This document shows, piece by piece, positions 41,713 to 53,155 of a stretch of DNA of 64,000 nt. The translations under genes and the position numbers were made by a program. The stretch lies in contig NZ_DATJCS010000001.1 of NCBI RefSeq assembly GCF_035497915.1, forward strand, positions 16,620-80,619. Direction: 5' to 3'. The notes under the pieces were generated by a model. That model had not been told where the DNA came from. It was given only the letters and a program-made list of their open reading frames with translations, and searched no databases. Numbering within the stretch: position 1 is the stretch's first letter; the number at the start of each line of letters is the position of its first letter. This DNA is from Serpens sp035497915 (GTDB lineage Bacteria > Pseudomonadota > Gammaproteobacteria > Pseudomonadales > Pseudomonadaceae).

Positions 41713-43098
41713 TCAGCACGCCGGCGTCGGTTCGATCAGACGCTCGAGCGACGCGCGGTCCAGTTGTTCGGTATCCACTTTGATGTACAGGGCGGCTTCC
41801 TCAGCCACCACCACGACGTCCGCCACGCCCGGCACCGCCAGCAGGCGCGCGGTCAGCCCGCTATCGGCCAGCGCCGCGCGCGACAGCGACAGGCGCAGGC
41901 TGGTGACATAGGGAGGCTCGCGCATGGTAGCAGCAATTACCAGCCAGATCGCGCACAGCAGCGCACAGCCGATGAAAACCGCGCCCAGTCCGCCCTGCTC
42001 CAGCAGCCAGCCGCCGAAGATGCCTCCCAGCGCCGCGCCGAGGAACTGGCTGGTGGAATACACCCCCATCGCCGTGCCCTTGCCGGCCGCCGGCGAGACC
42101 TTGCTGACCAGCGAGGGCAACGAGGCTTCCAGCAGGTTAAAGGCCATGAAGAACAGGATGGCGCCGATCACCAGCGCGGTCAGGCTATGGCCCAATTGCC
42201 AGAAATACAGCTCGCAGACCAGCAGCAGCGCCACGGCGCCAAGCAGCACGCGCTTCATCTGGCGCTTCTTCTCGCCATAGATGATGAACGGCACCATGGC
42301 GAAGAAGCCCACCAGCATGGCCACCAGGTACACCCACCAGTGCTCGTCGCGCGGCAGGCCGGCCTGTTCGACCAGCGTCAGCGGCAGCGCCACGAAGCTG
42401 GCCATGAGGATCGCGTGCAGCACCAGGATGCCGACGTCCAGGCGCAACAGCTCGCCATGGCGCAGGATGCCGCCCAGCGCCTGGCGGGCCACGCCGGACT
42501 CGCGATGGCGCAGCGCCGCCGTGGCCTTGGGCACCATGCCCGCCACGACCACCATGCCGAACAGCGCCATGCCGGCGGTGATCCAGAACAGGCCGGACAG
42601 GCCGAAGGCGCGCGTGACCAGCGGCCCGGCCACCATGGCCAGGGCGAAGGACACGCCGATGCTCATGCCGATCATGGCCATGGCCTTGGTGCGATGCTGT
42701 TCGCGGGTCAGGTCGGAGAGCAGCGCCATCACGGCGGCGGAAATCGCCCCGGCGCCCTGCAGCACCCGGCCGGCGATGACGCCCCAGATGGAGTCGGCAT
42801 TGGCCGCCAGCGCCGAGCCGGCGGCGAAGATCAGCAGGCCGGCATAGATCACCGGACGCCGACCGATACGGTCCGACAGCACGCCAAAGGGAATCTGCAG
42901 CAGCGCCTGGGTCAGGCCGTAGGCGCCGATGGCCAGGCCGATCAGCGCCGGGGTGCTGCCGGCCAGTTCCTGGCCGTAGGTGGCGAGCACCGGCAGGACC
43001 ATGAACATGCCGAGCATGCGGAAGGCGAAGACCATGGCCAGCCCGCCGGCGGCCCGGGTCTCGGCCGGGGACATGCGTTCGCTGGACGAATCGTGCAT
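41713..43098 (-). CDS. MFS transporter with C-terminal YAM domain (YajR type)
   Basis: A 461-residue drug:H+ antiporter-like carrier with 12 predicted helices. Motif A is GVLSDRIGRRPVIYAGL after helix 2; GRVLQGAGAISAAVMALLSDLTREQHRTKAMAMIGMSIG is the helix 4-5 signature. The last 65 residues (VTSLRLSLSRAAL...VPGVADVVVVAEEAALYIKVDTEQLDRASLERLI) look like the ferredoxin-fold YAM domain known from E. coli YajR. Start ATG at 43098 after a GAGG. Substrate unknown. Probably co-transcribed with ssb. Confidence 0.87.
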   Translation of the reverse strand: MHDSSSERMSPAETRAAGGLAMVFAFRMLGMFMVLPVLATYGQELAGSTPALIGLAIGAYGLTQALLQIPFGVLSDRIGRRPVIYAGLLIFAAGSALAANADSIWGVIAGRVLQGAGAISAAVMALLSDLTREQHRTKAMAMIGMSIGVSFALAMVAGPLVTRAFGLSGLFWITAGMALFGMVVVAGMVPKATAALRHRESGVARQALGGILRHGELLRLDVGILVLHAILMASFVALPLTLVEQAGLPRDEHWWVYLVAMLVGFFAMVPFIIYGEKKRQMKRVLLGAVALLLVCELYFWQLGHSLTALVIGAILFFMAFNLLEASLPSLVSKVSPAAGKGTAMGVYSTSQFLGAALGGIFGGWLLEQGGLGAVFIGCALLCAIWLVIAATMREPPYVTSLRLSLSRAALADSGLTARLLAVPGVADVVVVAEEAALYIKVDTEQLDRASLERLIEPTPAC

Positions 43099-43169
43099 GA
43101 ACGAACAAGCCTCGTGAAAAGGGCCGCAGATTCTAGCAGGACGAGGCGGGCTTGGACGGACAAGCGCGC

Positions 43170-43200
43170 TTGTGACGCGCCTTTCTCCTGCCCGTATACT
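43170..43200 (+). promoter_or_regulatory. Probable uvrA promoter
   Basis: A strong -10 TATACT (43195-43200) with a -35-like TTGTGA (43170-43175) at a long 19-bp spacing. A start near 43207 leaves too little leader for the ATG at 43219, favouring the GTG at 43237 for uvrA. No SOS box (CTG-n10-CAG) is evident here. Confidence 0.5.
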
Positions 43201-43236
43201 TCCGCCTTTCCGCCCGCCATGCGAGGCCCGCTGTAC

Positions 43237-46086
<2,850 letters not shown>

Positions 46087-46120
46087 GGTTGCCGATACGT
46101 CGCCCCTCAGGCGTATCCTG

Positions 46121-46159
46121 AAAACAAAAAGCCCGCAGCATGCTGCGGGCTTGTTTTTT
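46121..46159. terminator. Bidirectional terminator between uvrA and katA
   Basis: The 24-nt perfect palindrome AAGCCCGCAGCA/TGCTGCGGGCTT (centre 46140/46141), with AAAACAAAA to the left and TTGTTTTTT to the right, serves both convergent genes. Confidence 0.92.
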
Positions 46160-46169
46160 CCGGCCTCGA

Positions 46170-47630
46170 TCAGACCAGGGCTTCCTCCACGGGAATCTCC
46201 AGAGCCTTGGCGATACCGCTGCCGTAGGCCGGGTCGGCCAGGTAGCAGTGGCGGATGTGGCGCAGCTTGATGTGCCGCTCCACCCCGTTCATGGCCCGGG
46301 CGGTGTTACCGAACAGACGCTCCTGCGCAGCACTGTCCATCAGGCGGAACAGGTCGCCGGCCTGGGTGAAGTAATCGCTGTCGTCCTCGCGGTAGTCGTA
46401 GCGACCGGCCGCGCCGGAAAGCGCCATCGGCGGCTCGCTGAAGTCCCGCTGCTCCTTCCATTCCCCGTAGCTGTTCGGCTCGTAGTGCAGCCGGCTGCCA
46501 TGGTTGCCGTCCACGCGCATAGCACCGTCGCGGTGGTAGCTGTGGAACGGGCAGCGCGGCGCGTTGACCGGGATCTGGTGGTGGTTGACCCCCAGGCGGT
46601 AGCGCTGTGCATCGCCGTAGGAGAACAGACGACCCTGCAGCATGCGGTCCGGCGAGAAGCCGATGCCGGGCACTACGTTGGCCGGGGTGAACGCGGCCTG
46701 TTCCACGTCCTGGAAGTAGTTGTCCGGGTTGCGGTTCAGCTCGAAGTAGCCGACCTCGATCAGCGGGTAGTCTTTCTTCGACCACACCTTGGTCAGGTCG
46801 AACGGGTGGAAGCGGTAGGTCGCCGCGTCGGCCTCCGGCATGATCTGCACGTACAGCGTCCAGCGCGGGAAATCGCCCCGCTCGATCGCCTCATAGAGGT
46901 CCCGCTGCCCGCTCTCGCGGTCATTGGCGACGATGGCCGCCGCTTCCGCGTCGGTCAGGTTCTTGATGCCCTGCTGGGTCTTGAAGTGGAACTTGACCCA
47001 GTAGCGCTCGTTCTGCGCGTTGATGAAGCTGTAGGTGTGCGAGCCGAAGCCGTGCATGTGCCGGTAGGAGGCCGGGATGCCGCGATCACCCATCACGTAG
47101 GTCACCTGGTGCAGCGCTTCGGGCAGGCCGGTCCAGAAGTCCCAGTTGTTGTTGGCGCTGCGCATGTTGGTGCGCGGGTCGCGCTTCACGGCGTGGTTCA
47201 GATCGGGGAACTTCAGCGGGTCGCGGAAGAAGAACACCGGGGTGTTGTTGCCCACCAGATCCCAGTTGCCTTCCTCGGTATAGAACTTCAGCGCGAAGCC
47301 GCGGATATCGCGTTCGGCATCCGCAGCGCCACGCTCGCCGGCCACGGTGGAGAAGCGGGCGAACATCGGAGTCTGCTTGCCGATCTGCGAGAACACCTTG
47401 GCGCGGCAATAGCGGGTGATGTCATGGGTGATGGTCAGCGTGCCGAAGGCGCCGGAACCCTTGGCGTGCATGCGCCGCTCCGGAATCACCTCGCGGTCGA
47501 AGTGGGCGAGCTTTTCCAGGAACCAGACGTCCTGCAGCAGCATCGGGCCGCGCGGACCCGCGGTCATGACGTTCTGGTTCTCGGCTACCGGAGCACCGGC
47601 GGCGGTGGTGAGTTTCGGCTTGTCGGTCAT
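46170..47630 (-). CDS. katA: Monofunctional heme catalase
   Basis: A 486-residue small-subunit clade-3 catalase converting H2O2 to water and oxygen. Seen: the catalytic histidine in ERRMHAKGSGAFG, the distal asparagine region RDIRGFALKFYTEEGNWDLVGNNTP, and the proximal heme tyrosine in GRLFSYGDAQRYRLG. N- and C-termini match KatA of pseudomonads (MTDKPKLTTAAGAPVAENQN). It converges on uvrA. Upstream (47640-47700) a -10-like TATAGT without a good -35 suggests activator control, possibly OxyR, but I cannot define a box. Confidence 0.95.
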   Translation of the reverse strand: MTDKPKLTTAAGAPVAENQNVMTAGPRGPMLLQDVWFLEKLAHFDREVIPERRMHAKGSGAFGTLTITHDITRYCRAKVFSQIGKQTPMFARFSTVAGERGAADAERDIRGFALKFYTEEGNWDLVGNNTPVFFFRDPLKFPDLNHAVKRDPRTNMRSANNNWDFWTGLPEALHQVTYVMGDRGIPASYRHMHGFGSHTYSFINAQNERYWVKFHFKTQQGIKNLTDAEAAAIVANDRESGQRDLYEAIERGDFPRWTLYVQIMPEADAATYRFHPFDLTKVWSKKDYPLIEVGYFELNRNPDNYFQDVEQAAFTPANVVPGIGFSPDRMLQGRLFSYGDAQRYRLGVNHHQIPVNAPRCPFHSYHRDGAMRVDGNHGSRLHYEPNSYGEWKEQRDFSEPPMALSGAAGRYDYREDDSDYFTQAGDLFRLMDSAAQERLFGNTARAMNGVERHIKLRHIRHCYLADPAYGSGIAKALEIPVEEALV

Positions 47631-47765
47631 CGTCTGGATCCCTCTGGTTTCTGTTCGGAGGAACTGGCGGGCCAGTTCGTTGAGGCGACTATACGCAGCC
47701 GCTTCGATAGAAACTCATGACATGACTCAAAGAATTCAATTGAGAAAAACTAACGAAGCACGCAC

Positions 47766-49847
47766 TCAGTTTCCGCCGAGCCGATACTCCAGGGTCAGCC
47801 CCGCGTACCAGGTGCGTCCGGCGCCGGGTTCGTAATAGCGGGCGTTGCCGTCGCCGATGATCACCGAGCCGATATGCTTACGGCCGGTGAGATTGTCCAC
47901 ACGCAGCGTCTCGCGCAAGCTCCACGCGCCGCGCCGCTGCTCGAACTGCGCATAGCCGCTGAACAGCGCGTGCCCCGGGGCGGCGCGATCACGGTTCAGG
48001 TCATGGACTTCCATGGCGCTGCGCGCGATCGCCTCCAATCCCAGCTCGGAGTCGCTGCCGGGCTGCCAGGCCAGCGCCGCGAAAAGGCTGTGCTCCGGTG
48101 TGCCGGGTAGCCGGTTGCCGCTGGCAACCACCTGCCCCTGGCTGCTGAACCGTTCGCTGTACCGCGCGTCCAGCCAGGTGTAGGCCAGCCGGGCCTGCAG
48201 ACGATCCCCCAGCGGCTGCTCCAACCCGACCTCAAGCCCGCGCCGTCGCGTTTCGGCCGCGTTCTGGTAGAGGGTGCGGCCACCGCTTGCCGAAGCCACT
48301 ACCAGTTCATTGTCGGTGCGGATATGGAACCCTGCGGCCTGCAGGCGTGCGTGCCCGGGCAGGGTCGCCCGCAGGCCCACCTCGTACTGCTCGCTGCTGG
48401 CCGGGCGCAGATCGAAGCCGAAACGACCATCCGCCCCCGAGTAGGCCAGCTCGCCCAGGGTGGGCGTCTCGAACCCCTTCGACCAACCGGCATAGAGATT
48501 CAGACCAGAGGCGAAGGTAAAGCCGGCGCCCACGCTGGGAGTGAGCTTGCGGTAGGTAACCCGTCCACTGTCGTCTCCATTGCCGGCGACCAGATAGTGG
48601 TCGTCAACCTCGAACGCCACTTCGTTGTGGCGCAGGCCCAGCTGGACGTCCAGCCCCTCACCTCGCCACGCCAGTTGCAGGTAGGGCGCCAGACTGCGGA
48701 TCTCATCCCGCTCGTCCCGTCGCAGGCGCCCCTTCACGCCCAGCAGGTCGCCGACAAAGTTCTCATAACCCTGGCGGTCATCCACCGATACGTCGTAATC
48801 GATGCCGCCCGTGAGGGTCAGCTCGCCGGCCCCGACCAGCCAGGGCTGAATCCAGCGGGTGTTCAACCCGTAGTAGTCGCGCTCGAAATCGACAACGCCG
48901 CCGGCCTGCGTTGGGCTGGCCTGCTGCACAGCGCGGGGGATCGACAGGAACTGCACGACGCGGCGCTGCCCGCCGTACAGCGTGGTCTGCCATTGCGCAG
49001 CCCACAGATCCTGCTGGTAGTTGATGCCCACCTGCTGCTGGTCCACGGACTTGCGCGTGTCGTACAGCAGCGTATTGGCCGAGTTACTACGTGGGTCCCG
49101 CCGATAGGCGGCCCAATCGAGCCCCTGCGGGTCCTGGGTGTCGTCCTGCTGCAAATCGCTGTAGATCAATGCCAGCCGGCGGTCGGCCGGGGTGACCGTC
49201 AGCTTGGCGAACCGTTTGTCGACACGCGCCGAGCTGTGATGACGGAAACCAACCAGATCGAGACTGGACTGATTGAACACGAAGCCACCCCAGTCCGTGC
49301 CGGACTCGAAACCCACCCGGTGCCGCCGGGTGCCCCAGCGTCCGAAGGTGCTGCCCGCCAGGAGGCGTGGATCGCCCGTACCGTCGCGGGAGAACAGCTG
49401 AATCACCCCGCCCGAGTTGCTGCCATACACACTGGCGAAGGGGCCGCGCAGCACTTCGATGTGATCGAGGGTATCCAGGTCGAAACTCGACGCCTGGCCC
49501 TGGCCGTCGGGGATACTCGCCGGGATCCCGTCGCTGAGCAGCTTGACGCCACGGACGCCAAAGGCCGAGCGCGCCCCGAAGCCACGGATCGACAGTTGCG
49601 GCTCCTGCGCGAGGTTGTGGCGCTGCCGCACGCTGAGACCCGGTACGCCTTGCAGTGCTTCCGTCAGGTCAATGCCCGGGTGGCCCTGCCGCACATCGCC
49701 AAGGTCAATCCTCTCGACGGAAAAGGGCTGCGTGTCCACCGGCGCTTGAAAACGACTCCCGCTGATCACCATAGGACCGACCTCGACGGCAGCTACGGCG
49801 GCGCTACTGGCGAGTAGAAGTGCGACGGTAAAGGCTGTTCTGGGCAT
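47766..49847 (-). CDS. TonB-dependent receptor, PqqU/YncD-like
   Basis: A 693-residue outer-membrane receptor: signal peptide to about AAVAA, plug domain (LTEALQGVPGLSVRQRHNLAQEPQLSIRGFGARSAFGVRG, DGIPASIPDGQGQ, DHIEVLRGPFASVYGSNSGG) and barrel ending LEYRLGGN. Long stretches match my memory of E. coli YncD, now PqqU, the receptor for PQQ: SIRGFGxRS, DGIPAxxPDGQGQ, KGxLRRDER, and DDHYLVxGNGDDSG-like. PQQ as ligand is inference. ATG at 49847 follows GGAGAGG. A Phe/Trp end is lacking. From memory it is not at this site in P. aeruginosa. Confidence 0.82.
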   Translation of the reverse strand: MPRTAFTVALLLASSAAVAAVEVGPMVISGSRFQAPVDTQPFSVERIDLGDVRQGHPGIDLTEALQGVPGLSVRQRHNLAQEPQLSIRGFGARSAFGVRGVKLLSDGIPASIPDGQGQASSFDLDTLDHIEVLRGPFASVYGSNSGGVIQLFSRDGTGDPRLLAGSTFGRWGTRRHRVGFESGTDWGGFVFNQSSLDLVGFRHHSSARVDKRFAKLTVTPADRRLALIYSDLQQDDTQDPQGLDWAAYRRDPRSNSANTLLYDTRKSVDQQQVGINYQQDLWAAQWQTTLYGGQRRVVQFLSIPRAVQQASPTQAGGVVDFERDYYGLNTRWIQPWLVGAGELTLTGGIDYDVSVDDRQGYENFVGDLLGVKGRLRRDERDEIRSLAPYLQLAWRGEGLDVQLGLRHNEVAFEVDDHYLVAGNGDDSGRVTYRKLTPSVGAGFTFASGLNLYAGWSKGFETPTLGELAYSGADGRFGFDLRPASSEQYEVGLRATLPGHARLQAAGFHIRTDNELVVASASGGRTLYQNAAETRRRGLEVGLEQPLGDRLQARLAYTWLDARYSERFSSQGQVVASGNRLPGTPEHSLFAALAWQPGSDSELGLEAIARSAMEVHDLNRDRAAPGHALFSGYAQFEQRRGAWSLRETLRVDNLTGRKHIGSVIIGDGNARYYEPGAGRTWYAGLTLEYRLGGN

Positions 49848-49968
49848 CCGCCTCTCCCTGGCATGTGGGCGGCAGATCGAGGCCGAGTGCCACCGCGCTG
49901 TTGAGCGTAGCCAGTGCGCTTCGGTAAAGACGCGTAGGCGACCGATGACCCTTCGGTTTTCCACAGAC

Positions 49969-50000
49969 GAAAAAAAACCGGGCCAAGGCCCGGTTTCTTT
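49969..50000 (-). terminator. Terminator at the end of the alpha operon
   Basis: On the minus strand AAACCGGGCC-TT-GGCCCGGTTTTTTTTCG (stem 49975-49984 with 49987-49996), 12 bp after the rplQ stop. Confidence 0.93.
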
Positions 50001-50012
50001 CTGGATCGCGAC

Positions 50013-50402
50013 TTACTCGGCCGCGGCTTCCACGGAGCCGGCGACCGGACGGTCAACCAGTTCGACGTAAGCCATGGGCGCGTTGTCGCCAGCGCGGAAA
50101 CCGCACTTCAGGATGCGCAGGTAGCCGCCCTGACGGGTGGCGTAGCGCTTGCCCAGGTCGTTGAACAGCTTGCCGACAGCAGCCTTGGAGCGGGTGCGGT
50201 CGAAAGCCAGACGACGGTTGGCGACGGTGTCTTCCTTGGCCAGGGTGATCAGCGGCTCGGCAACGCGACGCAGTTCCTTGGCTTTCGGCAGGGTGGTCTT
50301 GATCAGTTCGTGCTCGAACAGCGACACCGCCATGTTCTGGAACATGGCCTTGCGGTGGGCGCTGGTGCGGCTCAGGTGACGGCCACTTTTACGATGACGC
50401 AT
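50013..50402 (-). CDS. rplQ: 50S ribosomal protein L17
   Basis: A 129-residue protein starting MRHRKSGRHLSRTSAHRKAMFQNMAVSLFEHELIKTTLPKAKELRR in family fashion, with the typical pseudomonad tail after GYLRILKCGFRAGDNAPMAYVELVDRP. L17 lies near the exit tunnel of the large subunit. Last gene of the alpha operon, 46 bp after rpoA and followed at once by a strong terminator. Confidence 0.98.
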   Translation of the reverse strand: MRHRKSGRHLSRTSAHRKAMFQNMAVSLFEHELIKTTLPKAKELRRVAEPLITLAKEDTVANRRLAFDRTRSKAAVGKLFNDLGKRYATRQGGYLRILKCGFRAGDNAPMAYVELVDRPVAGSVEAAAE

Positions 50403-50448
50403 GATTGAAATTCCTTACCAAACGTGAAAGTTCGGTGACTGGGGACGA

Positions 50449-51450
50449 TCAGGCCGTTGCCTTGTCGTCCTTCTTCAGACTTGCCGGCGGCCAGTTGTCG
50501 AGGCGCATACCGAGGGACAGACCACGAGAAGCCAGAACGTCCTTGATTTCGGTCAGGGACTTCTTGCCCAGGTTCGGCGTTTTCAACAGCTCGACTTCGG
50601 TGCGCTGGATCAGGTCACCGATGTAGTAGATGTTCTCTGCCTTGAGGCAGTTAGCCGAACGGACGGTCAGCTCCAGGTCGTCGACCGGGCGTAGCAGGAT
50701 CGGATCGATCTCGTCTTCCTGCTCCACCACCACCGGCTCCGCATCACCCTTCAGATCGACGAACGCGGCCAGCTGCTGTTGCAGGATGGTCGCGGCGCGA
50801 CGGATGGATTCCTCGGGATCGAGGGTGCCGTTGGTTTCCAGGTCGATGACCAGCTTGTCCAGGTTGGTACGCTGCTCGACACGGGCGTTTTCCACCACGT
50901 AAGCGATACGACGGACCGGGCTGAAGGAAGCGTCAAGCTGCAGACGACCAATGCTGCGGCTTTCGTCTTCGTCGCTCTGGCGGGCGTCGGCCGGGACGTA
51001 ACCACGACCGCGCGCCACCTTGAGCTTCATGTTCAGGGAACCGTTGTCCGCCAGATGAGCGATCACGTGGTCGCCGTTGACGATTTCGACATCGTGATCC
51101 AGCTGAATATCGGCGGCGGTGACCACGCCCGGGCCCTTCTTGGAAAGGCTCAGCGTTACTTCATCGCGGCCGTGCAGCTTGATAGCCAGGCCCTTGAGGT
51201 TCAGGAGGATCTCGATGACATCTTCCTGAACGCCTTCGATAGCGCTGTACTCGTGGAGCACGCCATCGATCTCGGCCTCGACCACTGCACAGCCAGGCAT
51301 GGAGGACAACAGGATGCGACGCAGCGCGTTGCCCAAGGTATGGCCAAAGCCACGCTCGAGAGGCTCGAGCGTGATCTTGGCGCGGGTCGGACTGACCGCC
51401 TGAACGTCGATATGACGCGGGGTCAGGAACTCATTTACCGAACTCTGCAT
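50449..51450 (-). CDS. rpoA: RNA polymerase alpha subunit
   Basis: A 333-residue subunit. The N-terminal dimerisation domain carries TLEPLERGFGHTLGNALRRILLSSMPGCAV; the C-terminal domain has LLRPVDDLELTVRSANCLKAENIYYIGDL and LLKTPNLGKKSLTEIKDVL, the helix-hairpin-helix that binds UP elements and activators. Lies between rpsD and rplQ as in all gammaproteobacteria. Confidence 0.98.
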   Translation of the reverse strand: MQSSVNEFLTPRHIDVQAVSPTRAKITLEPLERGFGHTLGNALRRILLSSMPGCAVVEAEIDGVLHEYSAIEGVQEDVIEILLNLKGLAIKLHGRDEVTLSLSKKGPGVVTAADIQLDHDVEIVNGDHVIAHLADNGSLNMKLKVARGRGYVPADARQSDEDESRSIGRLQLDASFSPVRRIAYVVENARVEQRTNLDKLVIDLETNGTLDPEESIRRAATILQQQLAAFVDLKGDAEPVVVEQEDEIDPILLRPVDDLELTVRSANCLKAENIYYIGDLIQRTEVELLKTPNLGKKSLTEIKDVLASRGLSLGMRLDNWPPASLKKDDKATA

Positions 51451-51472
51451 GGATGCACCTATTTTCTAGCCC

Positions 51473-52093
51473 TTACTTGGAGTAGAGCTCGACAATCAGG
51501 TTTTCGTTGATGTCGGCGGACAGATCAGAACGGGCCGGAACGCTCTTGAACACGCCCGACTTCTTCTCTGCGTCTACTTCAAGCCATTCGGCACGGCCAC
51601 GCTGAGCCGCCAGCTCGAGAGCCTGAGCAATACGCAGCTGGTTCTTCGACTTCTCGCGAACAGCAACCACGTCACCAGCCTTGATCTGGTAGGACGGGAT
51701 GTTCACGGTCTGACCGTTGACGGTGATGGACTTGTGCGACACCAGCTGACGGGATTCGGCGCGGGTGGCACCAAAGCCCATGCGGTAGACGACGTTGTCC
51801 AGACGGCACTCGAGCAGCTGCAGGAGGTTCTCGCCGGTTGCGCCCTTGCGACGGGCAGCTTCCTTGTAATAACCGCTGAACTGACGCTCGAGAACGCCGT
51901 AGATGCGACGCACTTTCTGCTTTTCACGCAGCTGGGTGCCGTAGTCGGACAGGCGACCACGACGTTGACCGTGTTGACCAGGAATCTGCTCCAGCTTGCA
52001 CTTGGAGTCGAGGGCGCGAGCGCCGCTCTTCAGGAACAGGTCGGTGCCTTCACGGCGAGACAGTTTGCACTTGGGACCAATGTAACGAGCCAT
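51473..52093 (-). CDS. rpsD: 30S ribosomal protein S4
   Basis: A 206-residue 16S rRNA-binding protein that starts small-subunit assembly. MARYIGPKCKLSRREGTDLFLKSG opens it; only Cys9 and Cys31 of the possible zinc cysteines are left (zinc-free type). The S4 RNA-binding domain is LLECRLDNVVYRMGFGATRAESRQLVSHKSITVNGQTVNIPSYQIKAGD. In enterics S4 also represses the alpha operon; the pseudoknot target was not assessed. Confidence 0.98.
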   Translation of the reverse strand: MARYIGPKCKLSRREGTDLFLKSGARALDSKCKLEQIPGQHGQRRGRLSDYGTQLREKQKVRRIYGVLERQFSGYYKEAARRKGATGENLLQLLECRLDNVVYRMGFGATRAESRQLVSHKSITVNGQTVNIPSYQIKAGDVVAVREKSKNQLRIAQALELAAQRGRAEWLEVDAEKKSGVFKSVPARSDLSADINENLIVELYSK

Positions 52094-52109
52094 TTCTCAC
52101 TGTCTCCTA

Positions 52110-52499
52110 TTACACGCGACGCTTTTTCGGCGGACGGCACCCGTTGTGCGGGATGGGCGTCACGTCGGTGATGCTGGCGATCTTGTAACCGCAGGCGTTG
52201 AGGGCACGAACAGCAGATTCGCGACCCGGGCCCGGGCCCTTGACGTTCACATCGAGGTTCTTCAGACCGTACTCCAGCGCAGCCTGGCCGGCGCGCTCGG
52301 CAGCCACCTGGGCAGCGAACGGAGTGGACTTACGGGAACCACGGAAACCGGAACCACCAGAGGTAGCCCAGGACAGTGCATTGCCCTGACGGTCAGTGAT
52401 GGTCACGATGGTGTTGTTGAAAGAGGCGTGGATGTGGGCGATGCCATCAACCACCGTCTTTTTGACCTTCTTGCGAGGACGAGCAGCAGGTTTTGCCAT
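52110..52499 (-). CDS. rpsK: 30S ribosomal protein S11
   Basis: A 129-residue platform protein. IHASFNNTIVTITDRQGNALSWATSGGSGFRGSRKSTPFAAQVAAE and the closing DVTPIPHNGCRPPKKRRV are characteristic. It contacts the mRNA near the E site. Placed between rpsM and rpsD, 18 bp after the rpsM stop. Confidence 0.98.
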   Translation of the reverse strand: MAKPAARPRKKVKKTVVDGIAHIHASFNNTIVTITDRQGNALSWATSGGSGFRGSRKSTPFAAQVAAERAGQAALEYGLKNLDVNVKGPGPGRESAVRALNACGYKIASITDVTPIPHNGCRPPKKRRV

Positions 52500-52517
52500 G
52501 ATCGAATTCCTAAGCGG

Positions 52518-52874
52518 TTACTTGCGGATCGGCTTACGCGGGCCCTTACGGGTACGCGCGTTGGTCTTGGTACGCTGACCGTGTACCGGCAGACCGCGAC
52601 GATGGCGCAGACCGCGGTAGCAACCGAGGTCCATCAGACGCTTGATGTTCATGTTGATCTCACGGCGCAGGTCACCTTCAGTGGTGAGCTTGGCGACTTC
52701 GCCGCGGAGCTGCTCAAGCTGCTCGTCGGAGAGATCCTTGATCTTCACCGCCGGATTCACGCCGGTGGTGGCACAGATTTGCTGTGCAGTGGTGCGACCA
52801 ACACCGTAGATGTAGGTCAGCGAGATAACAGTGTGCTTGTTATCTGGAATGTTGACGCCTGCAATACGGGCCAT
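52518..52874 (-). CDS. rpsM: 30S ribosomal protein S13
   Basis: A 118-residue head protein touching the P-site tRNA and the large subunit. ARIAGVNIPDNKHTVISLTYIYGVGRTTAQQIC and the end LRHRRGLPVHGQRTKTNARTRKGPRKPIRK are diagnostic. First gene of the alpha operon; a good promoter lies 60-90 bp upstream. Confidence 0.98.
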   Translation of the reverse strand: MARIAGVNIPDNKHTVISLTYIYGVGRTTAQQICATTGVNPAVKIKDLSDEQLEQLRGEVAKLTTEGDLRREINMNIKRLMDLGCYRGLRHRRGLPVHGQRTKTNARTRKGPRKPIRK

Positions 52875-52934
52875 TCAGTGTGGACTCCAATTGACAGCTA
52901 CCGACGCCCCGGAAGCCAAGAAATAGGGCGCGCG

Positions 52935-52963
52935 ATATTAGCGCTGTAATAGCAAATGTTCAA
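52935..52963 (-). promoter_or_regulatory. Alpha operon promoter
   Basis: On the minus strand TTGAAC (52963-52958), 17-bp spacer, TAATAT (52940-52935), 60 bp before the rpsM ATG. The -35 box directly abuts the hairpin that follows rpmJ. Confidence 0.82.
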
Positions 52964-52987
52964 CCCGGCAGCACACTAGCTGCCGGG
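52964..52987 (-). terminator. Hairpin at the spc/alpha junction
   Basis: CCCGGCAGC-TAGTGT-GCTGCCGGG on the minus strand (9-bp stem), 20 bp after the rpmJ stop. It is followed by TTGAACATTTG, not a real T-run, so termination is likely partial and spc transcripts may read into the alpha operon. Confidence 0.5.
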
Positions 52988-53007
52988 CTATTGACGCTGG
53001 ATCACAA

Positions 53008-53124
53008 TCAGCCTTGGCGCTGCTTGTGGCGCGGCTCCGCCTTGCAGATCACGCGCACGACGCCGTCGCGACGCACGATCTTGCAGTTACGGCACAGCTT
53101 CTTGACCGATGCACGAACTTTCAT
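53008..53124 (-). CDS. rpmJ: 50S ribosomal protein L36
   Basis: A 38-residue protein, too short for many gene finders: MKVRASVKKLCRNCKIVRRD, then GVVRVICKAEPRHKQRQG. It is the zinc-binding (C+) form, with ligands Cys11, Cys14, Cys27 and His33. A zinc-free paralogue for zinc starvation, if present, is elsewhere. It follows secY as the last spc gene. Confidence 0.97.
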   Translation of the reverse strand: MKVRASVKKLCRNCKIVRRDGVVRVICKAEPRHKQRQG

Positions 53125-53155
53125 CAGTAACTCCTAGAACCTTACGGCAACCAGG

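Noticed and set aside
41659..43218. A long in-frame N-terminal extension of UvrA of more than 500 residues
   Set aside because: It runs antisense through the MFS gene; the UvrA family starts at DKILIRGARTHNL-like sequence, found at 43237.
43099..43236. LexA/SOS box for uvrA or ssb
   Set aside because: No CTG-n10-CAG type sequence with the AT-rich centre seen in this interval.
47631..47765. Defined OxyR site before katA
   Set aside because: Scattered CTAT/ATAG tetramers occur, but not at the spacing of the four-part OxyR motif.
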